Shown here: positions 45,701 to 56,479 of the stretch, piece by piece
Layout of the letters: each line of letters starts with the position of its first letter
Numbering within the stretch: the first letter of the stretch is position 1
NCBI GenBank assembly: GCA_022559845.1
Contig: CM040125.1
Location: forward strand, 198,626,102 to 198,690,101
DNA: 64,000 nucleotides
Origin: Amorphophallus konjac
Lineage: Eukaryota; Streptophyta; Magnoliopsida; Alismatales; Araceae
Reading direction: 5' to 3'
The notes under the pieces: generated by a model
Database searches by the model: none
The model's input: only the letters and a program-made list of their open reading frames with translations
What the model was told of the DNA's origin: nothing
Position numbers and translations under genes: made by a program

Positions 45701-47888
45701 CCTCAGACCGGCCTGATATAAAGTGGCAGGGGCTCTATAGAAAGATTATTGCGCAGGCCGAGAAGCCCACTTATTTTGGAGTCCCTGCCGCGGCACCGAC
45801 CACTACTCCCCTGCCTCCTGGCAAGAAGAGGAAGGCTTCCGCAGTCAAGACTGCAGTTGGGAAGGCCAGGAAGGCCAAAAAGGCCCATATTCAACAGTCG
45901 ACTTCAGTGGCGATGGATACTGGGACCCCTCTCCCTGACATTCCATCATTTGATGAGTTTGAGCTGCAAAGGGAGGCTGCTTCGACACCGGTTCAGGGTA
46001 ACATCAAGAGCTTGCATTTGCATTCTTCACTGTCTTCTGCAGGATCTCAAAGAAGTCCTTGAATTTGACCCATTCTTTTTGCACAGTCGAAGAGACAGTC
46101 ATAGCACCTTCTGTGGTGGAGACCAGATTGCCTTCTCCTACGCCGGCTAGTGAGGCGAGGGGTAAGTGTATCTTCTCATCTGTTTCATACATGTATTTGT
46201 CTTCTTTGCTACATTTCTCAGAGGTTTCTTTTTGCATCAGCGGCAGGCGAGGAGCAGACTGAGGCTGTGGTGACAGAAGAGTTGCTTCCACCACAGGAAG
46301 GTTACAAGGCTCAGTCGAAGCAGTGTACCGTTCCGGCCAGGCGCATAATTACCCGGTCTACATCTCGGCATGTTTTAGAGGTGGCCCCACAGCGTATAGC
46401 TAGTGTGGAAATATCCTCAGGCAGTTCTAAGACCGCCTCTGATGAGGAGGAAGCAACCTTCAGCGACAGTGAGGGAGATGCTCCTAAATCAGAGGCCCCA
46501 CTTGTATTTGTAAAGGGTGTTCTGTCTTTTCAGCCTGCTAAACTGGTGGTGCTATCTCCTGAGGAGGAGTTGCAAGAGGAGTTTGCCGGGCTCGATACCG
46601 AGATTGACATAACTCCACCATTTATCATTCCGACTACGGAGCTTCCTTCTCTTTCACCCCACTTCGAGGATGTGGACCCTGCTTCAAGGGTGGGTTCCTT
46701 TTCATGTTTGTTGCTTCATCTGCCCCTTCTTCTTTTATATCTTGCGCTGAAGTTGCTTTGTTTTGGTCTCAGGGCATTGCCATTGCTAGCTCAGACACAA
46801 CTGCGGCTATCACAGACATTTCTTCCACAAACTGGGCTATTGTCCCTTTCCAGCCGTTAACTTGCACGGGAATTCCCGAGATCATTCGCCCTGTGCCGAC
46901 GCGGATACAGTCCTCGACAGATTTAGCATCGTTGGACTTAGGATCACCAGGAGAGATTTCCATCCTTGTCAGGGCCTCAGAGTTCAGAGCCGAAGCAGAC
47001 CTAGCCAGAAGCTCCGCTTTCATACCGGCTGCCATAATGTCAATTGCGCCAGAGTCAGCAGTCCCTGCCACAGTGGCTATAGAAACTGGATTTCTGCCTT
47101 TACAGACTAGAGACCCTTCGCCCCCATTATCAGGAAGAGTAGCTGAAGATGAAGCCTTTATTCAGAAGATTCATGAAGAGATAGCTCCATCATTCATCGG
47201 TCCTCCCTCCGCTGATGTTCAAGCCATAGCGCCCGAGACAGAGGGGGAATCTTCAGTTCAGCCAGAGGACACGGAGAGGGACCGACCAGTTCTTCCAGCA
47301 GATTTACCGTCTTCATCCTCTCAGTCGGATGTCGCACTGTGGGCAGACATCGATAGCGAAGTGACCTTCGAAGTGATCCCCTCTGCTTCTTTTGGCTTTG
47401 CATCGTCTGAGAGCTTTGTCTGGCAGAACCTGGATATGCTGCGCCAGCTGGTAGAATCTCAGCCTGGCTTGACATATTTGCAGCTGAAGGAAATTGCTGA
47501 TCGCTTCACTGCCGGTCTGCAGGCTATGGGTTGCCCTCTGGACACATGGGCTCAGCGGGTCTTGCTTTTGCTTAAATTCGTGCATCGGAGGGATTTCCTA
47601 GCACGAACCATGGTTGATAAGCTAACGGCGCTGAAATTGCAGAGGTCAGAATGCAAATCCGAGTTGGGGAAGCTGACACTTATGCTTGATGGACGCCGAG
47701 CTGAGCTAGAAGGTGCTATTCAGCGGGAAGAAGCTGTGCGGGACCGGATAGCCCTATTGGAGATGGAACTCTCTGGACTTCGAGCCGAACTGCAGCAACT
47801 CTCCTTTATCCGGCCGCAGTCTGAAGAGGAGGTAGCCTCGCTGGAGGGACGGGTGATGTCTCTTCAGGACATGTCCATTGGGCTTTAG
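42799..47888 (+). CDS. Antisense plant mobile domain (PMD) protein gene, five coding exons
   Basis: Exons 42799-45613, 45707-45997, 46087-46161, 46241-46689 and 46773-47888 are inferred from GT/AG sites; all junction phases agree (1,1,1,0) and give 1,581 codons without a stop. I start at 42799 because 42790 ends a good splice acceptor; an in-frame ATG at 42736 would add 21 residues if the leader is unspliced. Residues about 165-560 match the plant mobile domain: LIRAGVYHSVFASRFRYP, then LDLWSLSQLSGLPIDGEPYE, then FWLCTFALP and FFNAWVCSIF. Residues about 975-1000 are basic (KKRK and KARKAKK, nuclear-localisation-like). A Ser/Thr/Pro/Glu-rich region follows, and a coiled coil fills about 1486-1581. 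The gene lies between pol and the 3' LTR, opposite to gag-pol. PMD proteins occur in plants (MAIN/MAIL1) and in transposons. The role here is unknown. Confidence 0.75.
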
Positions 47889-48065
47889 GAGGAGGAAGCG
47901 CGCCTTCATGAGCTAGGAGTCGCCCCTTATGTGGGTCTTCTAGCCTTCGAAGATATATTCCGGCGGCCGTGAATTGTTTATCCCTCCTTTTTTGTTCTCT
48001 TCTGTAATGTAATGTCCCCTCGGGGCCCTTCATGTATTCCCTTTTTATTGGAAAGGAATCTCTTG
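47889..48065 (+). other. 3' end region of antisense PMD gene
   Basis: After the TAG at 47886 the same frame stays open for 27 more codons to a TGA, so the stop may be a recent truncation. Downstream, TGTAATGTAATG (about 48004-48015) is a plant-type far-upstream polyadenylation element, followed by T-rich sequence and ATTGGAAAGGAAT. Confidence 0.45.
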
Positions 48066-48329
48066 GCTTCCAGCGTCTCCATCTTACTTTGCATATGGTT
48101 TTATCACTTTGGGAAGTGAGGTAGCGGTTTTGACAATCCCTCATGCGAACGGCTCGTACTTGGCAGGAGAGTGTCCACCCCTTCAGAGAAAGGATGGGGG
48201 ACTCGCTCCACCGCGTGACGGCATCCGAAGAGGTGCTTAAACCGGATTTTGTGAGTGGCAGCAAAAATCCTTTCGGCCATGTGCGCCGTAAAGGAGACAA
48301 TTTGCAGGAGTGTGAAAGGAGAGGTTCCA

Positions 48330-49140
48330 TCAGAATAGACGTGAGGTCTAGACTGGGTAGGGGTTATAGTAGGTGGGACAATTAAAGGATATGTGGTTTT
48401 CATCAAGATAGACGTAGGGTCTGAACTGAATAGGGTTTCATCATTGATCGGGCGAAATGCCAGTCGATCAATAGTTGGTTTCATCATCGATATTGGGTTT
48501 ATATCGATGCAAGAAGAGTTTCATAAGTCTCATCAGAATAGACGAAAGGTCTAAGCTGGCAGGGTTTCATCATTGATCGGGCGAGGTGCCGGTCGATCAA
48601 CAATTGATTTCATCATCGATATTGGGTTTATATCGATGCAAGGAGATTTCATAATTTTCATCAGAATAGACGAAAGGTCTAAACTGCATGGTTTCATCAT
48701 TGATCGGGCAGGGTGCCGGTCGATCAACAGTTGGTTTCATCATCGATATTGGGTTGATACCGATGCAAAGGGTTTTATAAGTTTCATCAGAATAGACGAA
48801 AGGTCTAACTGGATAGGGTTTCATCATTGGTCGGGCAGTGTGCCAATCGATCAACGGTGGGAAGTGTGTGAAGGTGTAGGTCTCATCAGGATAGACGTAA
48901 GGACTATTCTAATAGGTTTTATCGCAGGTGGGACTTTGCCAAGAAATGCGTGGATTTTATCAGGACAGACGTGAGGTTTGAACTGGATAGGCTTTAGCAA
49001 AATGGTGATGGGTTTCATTGTCGGTGAGACGTTTGAAAGAGGGTATGTAGATTTTATCAGGGTAAACGTAAGGTCTACCCCGGAAGGGTTCTGTCGTCGG
49101 CGGGGCGCGGAAATAGTTGACCGACGGAAGGCTTCATCAA
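48330..49140. repeat. Diverged copies of the 127-bp unit
   Basis: TTTCATCATCGATATTGGGTTTATATCGATGC recurs at about 48478, 48607 and 48734, 127-129 bp apart, with AGAATAGACGAAAGGTCTA and GATCGGGC...GCCGGTCGATCAAC between. Later copies are truncated. No coding frame is credible. Confidence 0.8.
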
Positions 49141-49199
49141 TAGAAGGGAGGTACAGGTAGCGTGCCAGTTGGCATGGAACTTTTAAATTACCACATTAC

Positions 49200-49430
49200 T
49201 GACCCAAGTGCCCTTTCGGGTTTTCACCAGAGCCAGCCCCCTCTTGCTTTTGCCCACGCGCCCTTTCGGGTTTTCACGTGGAGGGGTACCCGATTTTGCC
49301 TGCGGTGCCCTTTCGGGTTTTCACCACAGCTGGGTTTTTGGCCATTTTTGCCCTTATCCGGGATGTCCGAACAAGTCTGGCAGGGTATCTCTATTTTTAA
49401 CCCCATTTTTATTTATATATGCATATATTT
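49200..49430. repeat. CCCTTTCGGGTTTTC block, copy 1
   Basis: Three copies of GCCCTTTCGGGTTTTCAC about 55 bp apart, followed by GGGTATCTCTATTTTTAACCCC. The whole block recurs at 50636-50850. Each CCCTTTCGGG is palindromic. Confidence 0.75.
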
Positions 49431-49439
49431 CCTGAATTG

Positions 49440-50600
49440 AGACTTCAGTACGGATCAGGCGATGTGCTGCTTCATTGGTGCATGCTCTTATCATCGGTAT
49501 TGGGTATATACCGACGCAAGGATTTCATAGGGTTCATCAGGGTAGACGTAAGGTCTACACTAGGCTGGTTTTATCATTGATCGGGCAGGGTGCCGATTGA
49601 CCAATGGTAGGTTTCATCACGGCGGGACGTAAAGGGATATGCAAATTTGATAGGACGGGTTTCTTTGTCGATTGGGCAGGGTGCCCATTGATCAGAGGTG
49701 GGTTTCATCATCGGTATTGAGTTTATACCAATGCAAGGATCTTATGACTCTCATCAGAATAGACGTAAGGTCTACACTGGGCTGATTTTATTGTTGATCG
49801 GGTAGGGTGCCAATCGACCAACAGCAGGTTTCATCGTCGGTATTGGGTTTATACCAATGCAAAGATTTCATAGGTTTCATCGGGATAGGCGTAAGGTCTA
49901 AGTCGGATAGGTTTCATCATTGACCGGGCAGTGCGCCTAGTCGATCGACAGCTGGTTTCATCATCGGTATTGGGTTTATACCAATACAAAGATTTCATAG
50001 GTTTCATCGGGATAGACGTAAGATCTAAGCCGGATAGGTTTCATCATTGACCGGGCAGTGCGCCAAATCGATCAACAGCTGGTTTCATCATCGGTATTAG
50101 GTTTATACCAATGCAAAGATTTCATAGGTTTCATCGGGATAGACGTAAGGTCTAAGCCGGATAGGTTTCATCATTGATCGGACAGTGCGCCTAATCGGTC
50201 AACAGCTGGTTTCATCATCGGTATTGGGTTTATACCAATGCAAAGATTTCATAGGTTTCATCGGGATAGACGTAAGGTCTAAGCCGGATAGGTTTCATCA
50301 TTGACCGGATAGTGCGCCTAATCGGTCAACAGCTGGTTTCATCATCGGTATTGGGTTTATACTAATGCAAAGATTTCATAGGTTTCATCGGGATAGACGT
50401 AAGGTCTAAGCCGGATGGGTTTCATCATTGACCGGGCAGTGCGCCTAATCGGTCAAGTGCTGGTTTCATCATCGGTATTGGGTTTATACCAATGCAAAGA
50501 TTTCATAGGTTTCATCGGGATAGACGTAAGATCTAAGCCGGATAGGTTTCATCATTGACCGGGTGAGGTGCCAATCGATCAACGAGAAGTTTGTGACGGG
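49440..50600. repeat. Regular 127-bp tandem array
   Basis: AAAGATTTCATAGG occurs at 49861, 49988, 50115, 50242, 50369 and 50496, exactly 127 bp apart. The unit contains GGTTTCATCATCGGTATTGGG, a GATAGACGTAAGGTCTAAG stretch and GACCGGGCAGTGCGCC. Copies before 49861 are more diverged. Tandem repeats 3' of pol are known in Tat-lineage elements and can seed satellite DNA. Confidence 0.9.
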
Positions 50601-50635
50601 AGGCGAGGTTTCCTTTAGGATCACCATATTACTGG

Positions 50636-50850
50636 CCCAAGCGCCCTTTCGGGTTTTCGCCGGAGCCAGCCCCCTCTTGCTTTTGCCCACGCGCCCTTCC
50701 GGGTTTTCACGTGGCGGGGTACCCGATTTTGCCTGCAGTGCCCTTTCGGGTTTTCACCACAGCTGGGTTTTAGCCATTTTTGCTCTTGCTCAGAAAACCT
50801 GAACAAGACTGGCGGGGTATCTCTATTTTTAACCCCATTTTTTTTACTTA
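50636..50850. repeat. CCCTTTCGGGTTTTC block, copy 2
   Basis: Near-identical to 49200-49430, about 1.43 kb away, so a segment containing the block and part of the 127-bp array was probably duplicated. Confidence 0.75.
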
Positions 50851-50929
50851 TTTATTTTCATTCTTTTATTCTCTCTTCCCCTCTTTTTGGGAGGGTAACA
50901 AGTCGGACTGTCATTAGATCATGATGAGG

Positions 50930-51826
50930 GATGGCTTGGCTAGGGCGGAGCGCCACTAGACCAAGGGAGAAGGGTAGCTCGGTTAGGGTGGAGTGCCGCT
51001 AGACCAAGGAAGAAGGGTAGCTCGGTTAGGGCGGAGCGCCGCTAGACCAAGGAAAAGGGTAGCTTGGTTAGGGCGGAGTGCCGCTAGACCAAGGAAAAGG
51101 GTAGCTCGGTTAGGGCGGAGTGCCACTAGACCAAGGGAGAAGGGTAGCGCGGTTAGGGCGGAGCGCCGCTAGACCAAGGAAAAGGGTAGCTTGGTTAGGA
51201 CAGAGTGTCGCTAGACCAAGGAAGAGGGTAGCTTGGTTCGGATAGAGTGTCGCTAGACCAAGGAAATGGGTAGCTTGGTTAGGACAGAGTGTCGCTAGAC
51301 CAGGGAAGAGGGTAGCTTGGTTAGGACAGAGTGTCGCTAGACCAAGGAAATGGGTAGCTTGGTTAGGACGGAGTGTCGCTAGACCAGGGAAGAGGGTAGC
51401 TCGGTTAGGACAGAATGTCGCTAAACCAAGGAAGAGGGTAGCTCGGTTAGGACAGAATGTCGCTAAACCAAGGAAGAGGGTAGCTTGGTTAGGGCGGAGT
51501 GCCACTAGACCAAGGAAATGGGTAGCTTGGTTAGGACGGAATGTCACTAGACCAAGGAAGAGGGTAGCTTGGTTAGGACGGAATGTCACTAGACCAAGGA
51601 AGAGGGTAGCTTGGTTAGGGCAGAGCGCCGCTAGACCAAGGAAAAGGGTAGCTCGGTTAGGGCGGAGTGCCACTAGACCAAGGAAAAGGGTAGCTTGGTT
51701 AGGACGGAATGTCACTAGACCAAGGAAGAGGGTAGCTTGGTTAGGGCAGAGCGCCGCTAGACCAAGGAAAAGGGTAGCTCGGTTAGGGCGGAGTGCCACT
51801 AGACCAAGGAAAAGGGTAACTTTTAG
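50930..51826. repeat. 42-bp tandem array, about 21 units
   Basis: The unit is GGTAGCTCGGTTAGGGCGGAG plus TGCCGCTAGACCAAGGAAAAG, with starts near 50972, 51015, 51057 and 51099. Variants GGACAGAGTGTCGC and GGGCGGAGTGCCGC alternate in a higher-order order. Because 42 is divisible by three, the minus strand stays open for 229 codons of a 14-residue repeat (TLFLGLATLCPNQA). No start context or known domain supports translation. The array starts six bases after the pol stop. Confidence 0.9.
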
Positions 51827-51831
51827 CCTGA

Positions 51832-54693
51832 TTACTCAGGGAATATTAGTTGGGCAGCATGATACAGCTTTAGGTGTCTACCGTTGAGTGGTGAGAATTG
51901 GATTTCCCCTCGATGGTTAACAACCATGTAGGTCCCTCCTTCGTAGACCCTATATATCACATAAGGACCTTCCCAATTAGGATTCAGCTTTCCTTTTGGG
52001 TTGGACGCCATGACTTCTCTTTTCTTGACCATGACAAGGTCACCTTTCTTAAATTCTCGTCCTTTTACGAGTTTGTTGAATGCAGTGGCCATACGGGCCT
52101 GATACATCTGGATATTCTTCTGAGCTTGGAGGCGCTTTCCTTCCAATTCAGCCAATTCTTGTAATCTTCTTTCTGCATTGGTTTGTTCGCCATGGGCCAG
52201 GTCATATTGGACTGCCACTCTAAGTGATGGGACTTCCAGCTCTAATGGAACTACTGCCTCTGAGCCGTATACCAGTGAGTATGGCGAGCACCCTGTAGGT
52301 GTCTTGAAGACAGTGCGGTATGCCCACAGAGCTTCATACATCTTTTCTTCCCAGTCCTTCTTATTAGAACTGACGACTTTAGCCAACAAGGTGCATAAAG
52401 TTTTGTTGAAGGCTTCTGCCAATCCATTTGCCTGTGGATTGTAAGGAGTGGAAGTCCTCCATTCGATCTTATACTTCTCGGCAAGCCGATAGATCTTTTG
52501 ATTTCTGAAATGACTTCCATTATCAGATATTATCCGACTGGGGATCCCAAACCGGAAGATAATGTTCTGCTTGATGAATCTGGTAACCAGCTCACCAGTC
52601 ACTTCTCGTAATGCTATAGCTTCCGCCCATCGGGAGAAGTAATCTGTTATTGCCAGTATGTATTTATGTCCGGCCGATGAGGTCGGTAGTGGGCCGACTA
52701 CATCAGTTCCCCATTGTGCAAACGGCCAGCTAGGGACTGTAGGGTGCAGAACGGCAGGTGGCCTTCTAGGCACAACAGCATGCTCCTGACATTTCTGACA
52801 TGACTTCACAAACTTGCAGTAATCTTCAAACATAGTGCGCCAATAATAGCCCAGCTTCTTGATTTCTATCTTCATCTTAGGGCCAGCTTGATGAGCACCT
52901 GCCGTCCCAGCATGTATTTCTTTCATTGCTTGCCAAGCTTCCTCAGTGGACAGACAGCGGAGCAAAATCTTCTTGCGTGCATCTGCCATTATTCGGAACA
53001 GAGTTCCATTTCTGAATTCATAAGAATCTTTGATCCTTAAAAGGTTCATCTTTTCTTCTCTTTTCCGCGGTAGCTGTTGGTGTAAAAACCATTGTAGCAG
53101 GTGTTGTCTCCAATCAGATGCTTGTTCTGTACTGATCGTGGTGACTTCATTTTCTTCGGGGCAGCCTTCTAACATGTTGGGGACTTGCCGCCAGTTTATA
53201 ACAACAATGTTCAGTGTCTCATCTGGTGGGACTGCTATTGAGCTGGCTAGCTTTGCCAACGCATCAGCATGGGCATTATGTGCACGGCCCACATGCTTGA
53301 GCTCAATATGATAGAATTTCGCCATGAGGCGCACAGCTTTTTGGTGGTAGGGGTTCAACTCTGACTTTCGCACTTCGAACTCCCCTTGGATTTGCTTTAT
53401 TATCAACATTGAATCCCCGAATACCTGAAGCATCTGGATACCCATGTTGAGGCTGATGTGCAACCCGATTATCAGAGCTTCATACTCGGCTTCATTATTA
53501 GTGCAGGGCTTGTTTATAGAACAGGAAGTATGCACAACCTCCCCCTCTGGTGATCTTAGCACAATACCGGCTCCGGCCCGTATTCTGGTCTTTCCATCGG
53601 AGTCCGTCTCTGTTCTAGATGCTCCATCAAAGAATAGCTGCCACATAGTTGACTGAGCCTGGCAGGCTTCTAATGTTTCATCATCGGGTAACTCAGTCCC
53701 CAACATATCATTCTCTGGCACAGGATGCTCTGCGAAGAAATCGGCCACGGCCTGTCCTTTTATTGCCCTCTGGGGTATATATGTGATATCGAATTCCATC
53801 AGAATTACTGCCCATTTGCCCAACCGGCCTTTCAGTACTGGCTGAGTCAATATGTATTTGAGCGGATCTGCTGCAGATATCAATCTGATTTCGTGTGACA
53901 GCATATAGTGCCGGAGCTTTTTAACGGCAAAGACTAGTGCCAAGCATGTCTTTTCTATATAGGTGTAGCTTTCTTCAGTTCTAATCAGCCTCCGACTCAG
54001 GTAGTATAGAGCCTGCTCTTTGCCTTCTTCATTTATCTGTGCTAGCATTGCCCCCAGGGAACAGTGTGTGGCTGCAATGTACAGTATCAGGGGTTTGCCC
54101 TTAATAGGTGCCCCCAGCACTGGAGGGGTCTTGAGATATTCTTTCAGCTTCTCAAAGGCTTCCTGACAGCCATCGTCCCAGAGGAACGGTATATCTTTCA
54201 TCATGAGCTTGTGAAAAGGGTGGCATCTCCCTGACAGATTTGATATGAATCGTCGGATGTAGGCCAAGCGCCCTTGTAGAGATCTCAGCTCGTGGAGATT
54301 CCTTGGTGGGGGGAGCTCTTGGATAGCTTTAATCTTGGATGGGTCGATCTCAATGCCCCTATGACGGACAATGAACCCAAGGAATTTTCCACTGGACACG
54401 CCGAAGGCACATTTCATAGGATTCATCTTGAGTTCATATTTGCGTAGCCTTTGGAACACTATCCTCAGGTCTTGCAGATGATCTTCTCTTCTGCTGGTTT
54501 TTACCACCAGGTCATCGATGTAGCACTCCACTTTCTTGAAGAGCAAATCATCAAAGATCTTTGTCATAGCTCTTTGATAAGTAGCGCCGGCATTCTTGAG
54601 GCCGAACGGCATCCTTTTGTAGTGAAATATCCCCTTCGGGGTGCGGAATGCAGTGTGTACTCTGTCTTCTTCAGCAATCCAGATCTGGTTGTA
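51832..54693 (-). CDS. Giant element pol: RT (C-terminal part), RNase H, second RNase H, integrase
   Basis: A 926-residue frame from the methionine at 54612 (open back to 54693). Residues 1-120 are RT palm/thumb with catalytic YIDD at 31-34. 150-295 is RNase H. 323-460 is the second, archaeal-type RNase H (D329, E374, D400, D450), a Tat marker. 567-608 is the integrase HHCC finger (H567, H574, C605, C608). D637, D697 and E733 form a complete DD35E core. A GPY-like C terminus (LNPNWEGPYVIYRV) follows; no chromodomain. These domains look intact, but the frame is separated from the RT N terminus by a TGA at 54694-54696, so a full polyprotein is not encoded unless the stop is bypassed. Confidence 0.85.
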   Translation of the reverse strand, partial: YNQIWIAEEDRVHTAFRTPKGIFHYKRMPFGLKNAGATYQRAMTKIFDDLLFKKVECYIDDLVVKTSRREDHLQDLRIVFQRLRKYELKMNPMKCAFGVSSGKFLGFIVRHRGIEIDPSKIKAIQELPPPRNLHELRSLQGRLAYIRRFISNLSGRCHPFHKLMMKDIPFLWDDGCQEAFEKLKEYLKTPPVLGAPIKGKPLILYIAATHCSLGAMLAQINEEGKEQALYYLSRRLIRTEESYTYIEKTCLALVFAVKKLRHYMLSHEIRLISAADPLKYILTQPVLKGRLGKWAVILMEFDITYIPQRAIKGQAVADFFAEHPVPENDMLGTELPDDETLEACQAQSTMWQLFFDGASRTETDSDGKTRIRAGAGIVLRSPEGEVVHTSCSINKPCTNNEAEYEALIIGLHISLNMGIQMLQVFGDSMLIIKQIQGEFEVRKSELNPYHQKAVRLMAKFYHIELKHVGRAHNAHADALAKLASSIAVPPDETLNIVVINWRQVPNMLEGCPEENEVTTISTEQASDWRQHLLQWFLHQQLPRKREEKMNLLRIKDSYEFRNGTLFRIMADARKKILLRCLSTEEAWQAMKEIHAGTAGAHQAGPKMKIEIKKLGYYWRTMFEDYCKFVKSCQKCQEHAVVPRRPPAVLHPTVPSWPFAQWGTDVVGPLPTSSAGHKYILAITDYFSRWAEAIALREVTGELVTRFIKQNIIFRFGIPSRIISDNGSHFRNQKIYRLAEKYKIEWRTSTPYNPQANGLAEAFNKTLCTLLAKVVSSNKKDWEEKMYEALWAYRTVFKTPTGCSPYSLVYGSEAVVPLELEVPSLRVAVQYDLAHGEQTNAERRLQELAELEGKRLQAQKNIQMYQARMATAFNKLVKGREFKKGDLVMVKKREVMASNPKGKLNPNWEGPYVIYRVYEGGTYMVVNHRGEIQFSPLNGRHLKLYHAAQLIFPE

Positions 54694-55170
54694 TCAAGAT
54701 GACCCATCCATGAATGACAGGGCTTCATGGCCAGTGGTTGCATCGATCATGACTTCAGTGATCGGCACCGGGAAATCATCTTTCGGGCAAGCCATATTCA
54801 GATCCCTGAAATCTACACATATTCTGATCTGCCCATTTTTCTTCTTCACGGGCACTATATTGGCCAGCCATGTAGTATACTGGTTCTCTTCAACAAAGCC
54901 CACATCGATCAGCTTGTCGATCTCTTTGTTGATCTGATTTATCAGTTCGGGACGCATTCTCCTGGAAGGCTGCTTCACAGGGCTTGCCTCTGGGTTTATC
55001 GCCAATCGGTGCTGTGCCACATCGGAACTCAGTCCTGGCATTTCATCATATGTCCATGCGAAGCAGTCTCAGAATTCTTTCAAGAACTGAATATACTGTT
55101 CTTGACAGCTGGCTCCAGCAGTGCACTGAGGAATGTCGGCCTTGGCTCATCTGCTGACCCCAGATTTACT
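54694..55170 (-). pseudogene. Giant element RT N-terminal part, with stops
   Basis: The minus strand shows the RT entry region: LGSADEPRPTFLSALL in one frame, then after a shift DCFAWTYDEMPGL, then KQPSRRMRPELI, IVPVKKKNGQIRICVDFRDL and ALSFMDGSS. An in-frame TGA lies just before DCFAW (about 55070), and another (54694-54696) stands where relatives have glycine in the DGSSGYNQI stretch. The frame is the same as the following pol frame, so the stop at 54694 is a simple nonsense change. Confidence 0.75.
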
Positions 55171-55174
55171 TCTA

Positions 55175-56479
55175 TCAGCTCATCGACGGTGGCTTGGCCT
55201 CGTCTTCAACTTCGGGTGGGGCTTCTTGCAAATCAATAAAGCCTCCCGGGATATAATCTTCTTCGTTCTCATGATTTTCTGTTTCATCAGATTGGTCATC
55301 AGCAGATGCTGGTGCATCGTATAAGGCCAATACGGCCAGATTCTGTTCAGTCTGCCCCGAGGACGTGACTGGCTCAGCGGAAAACTTCGAAGTGGAATCT
55401 TCCGTGCTTAGAGGTTCTTCTGATGTGGGCTCCCCTGAGAGGTCATCATTATGTAGAGCTCGGAATTCTTCTAGAATGCGCCCAAACTCCAGGCACTCTT
55501 GCAGCTCTCTGGCTACTTGATCTTCATCCGGGGTTCCCGTGTCAAATTTCGCTTCATCCTGGAACAGATCCTCCTTGCAAGATAGATCTTCCCAGTACCA
55601 ATCTCTCTTTGTCTCGTCAGGTATCCCCACCCCTGGCAGATTGTCTGGGATTTCAACGTCCACTACGGACTGATAAATGATTTCTTCATCTTCCGAAGGG
55701 TATTGGTCATAGTCCATCCCAGGGGAATCTTTATGCTGGTAGAAGGCAGAGATGACATCTACCTCAGCTTCATAGTATTCTTGCAGGGTATAACCCAGTC
55801 CCGGGTGCTGTGTGATTTTCCTCAGTTCTTTATTATCTCGAGGTGGATCCCATAGCTCCTTGAATGCTTTCTTCTGGACCGCAGACTGTATTGAAGGCAT
55901 TTGCATCTTGGAGAACATCTGCGAAACCTGTTGGGTAGTGTACTCCAGGCCTGTAATTGGCACCATCCGGTTTGCGGCTTCTTCAAGGACCATGCAATCT
56001 TGATCATCTTCTTCGACTGCCCCCCCGGTGTAGAATATGATAGGAGGCTCGCAGAAGCGAGGGATTTTTGTAGTCTTCAGTGGCAGCACCGTCTGGTATT
56101 CTATGCTGGCTATGGGCTTGACTAGACCCTGAGGAACTTCCACCTGTGTGTATTTTTCTTTCATCTTTTCTTCAGTATCATCCGGGTGTATGCCAGGAGG
56201 AGTGATCCGAGCAAAATCACCAGCATAAGAGATGTGAGATACCCCATGCTTTTTGATGTATCCCTTTGGCGGCGGCGGAGACCAATTTCTTGTCTTTGTC
56301 GCCGGCTTTTCCTGGCTGACCACAGTTTCTTTTTCTTTATCCCTTTGTGACACCTCGGTGTAGTAGGATGCATCGAGCATATGGCACTCGAACACTTCGA
56401 AGGGATGTAGGTCTACAAACACCCTTTCTTCTTTTCCTTCATGGCAGTATTTTATGCATTGGTGTAGTGTGGATGGCAC
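55175..56479 (-). pseudogene. Giant element acidic spacer between protease and RT
   Basis: A 434-residue frame rich in Asp/Glu, with IIFYTGGAVEEDDQDCMVLE, KAFKELWDPPRDNKELRKI, HPGLGYTLQEYYEAEVD and ECLEFGRILEEFRALHNDD. It continues the polyprotein after protease once a one-base shift near 56490 is allowed for. Spacers of this kind occur between protease and RT in Ogre/Tat elements, in some of which an intron is removed here. I do not know its function. Confidence 0.6.

Noticed and set aside
51110..51799. 229-codon minus-strand frame of 14-residue repeats
   Set aside because: It follows from a 42-bp repeat unit; no domain, no start context, and pol ends in a stop before it.
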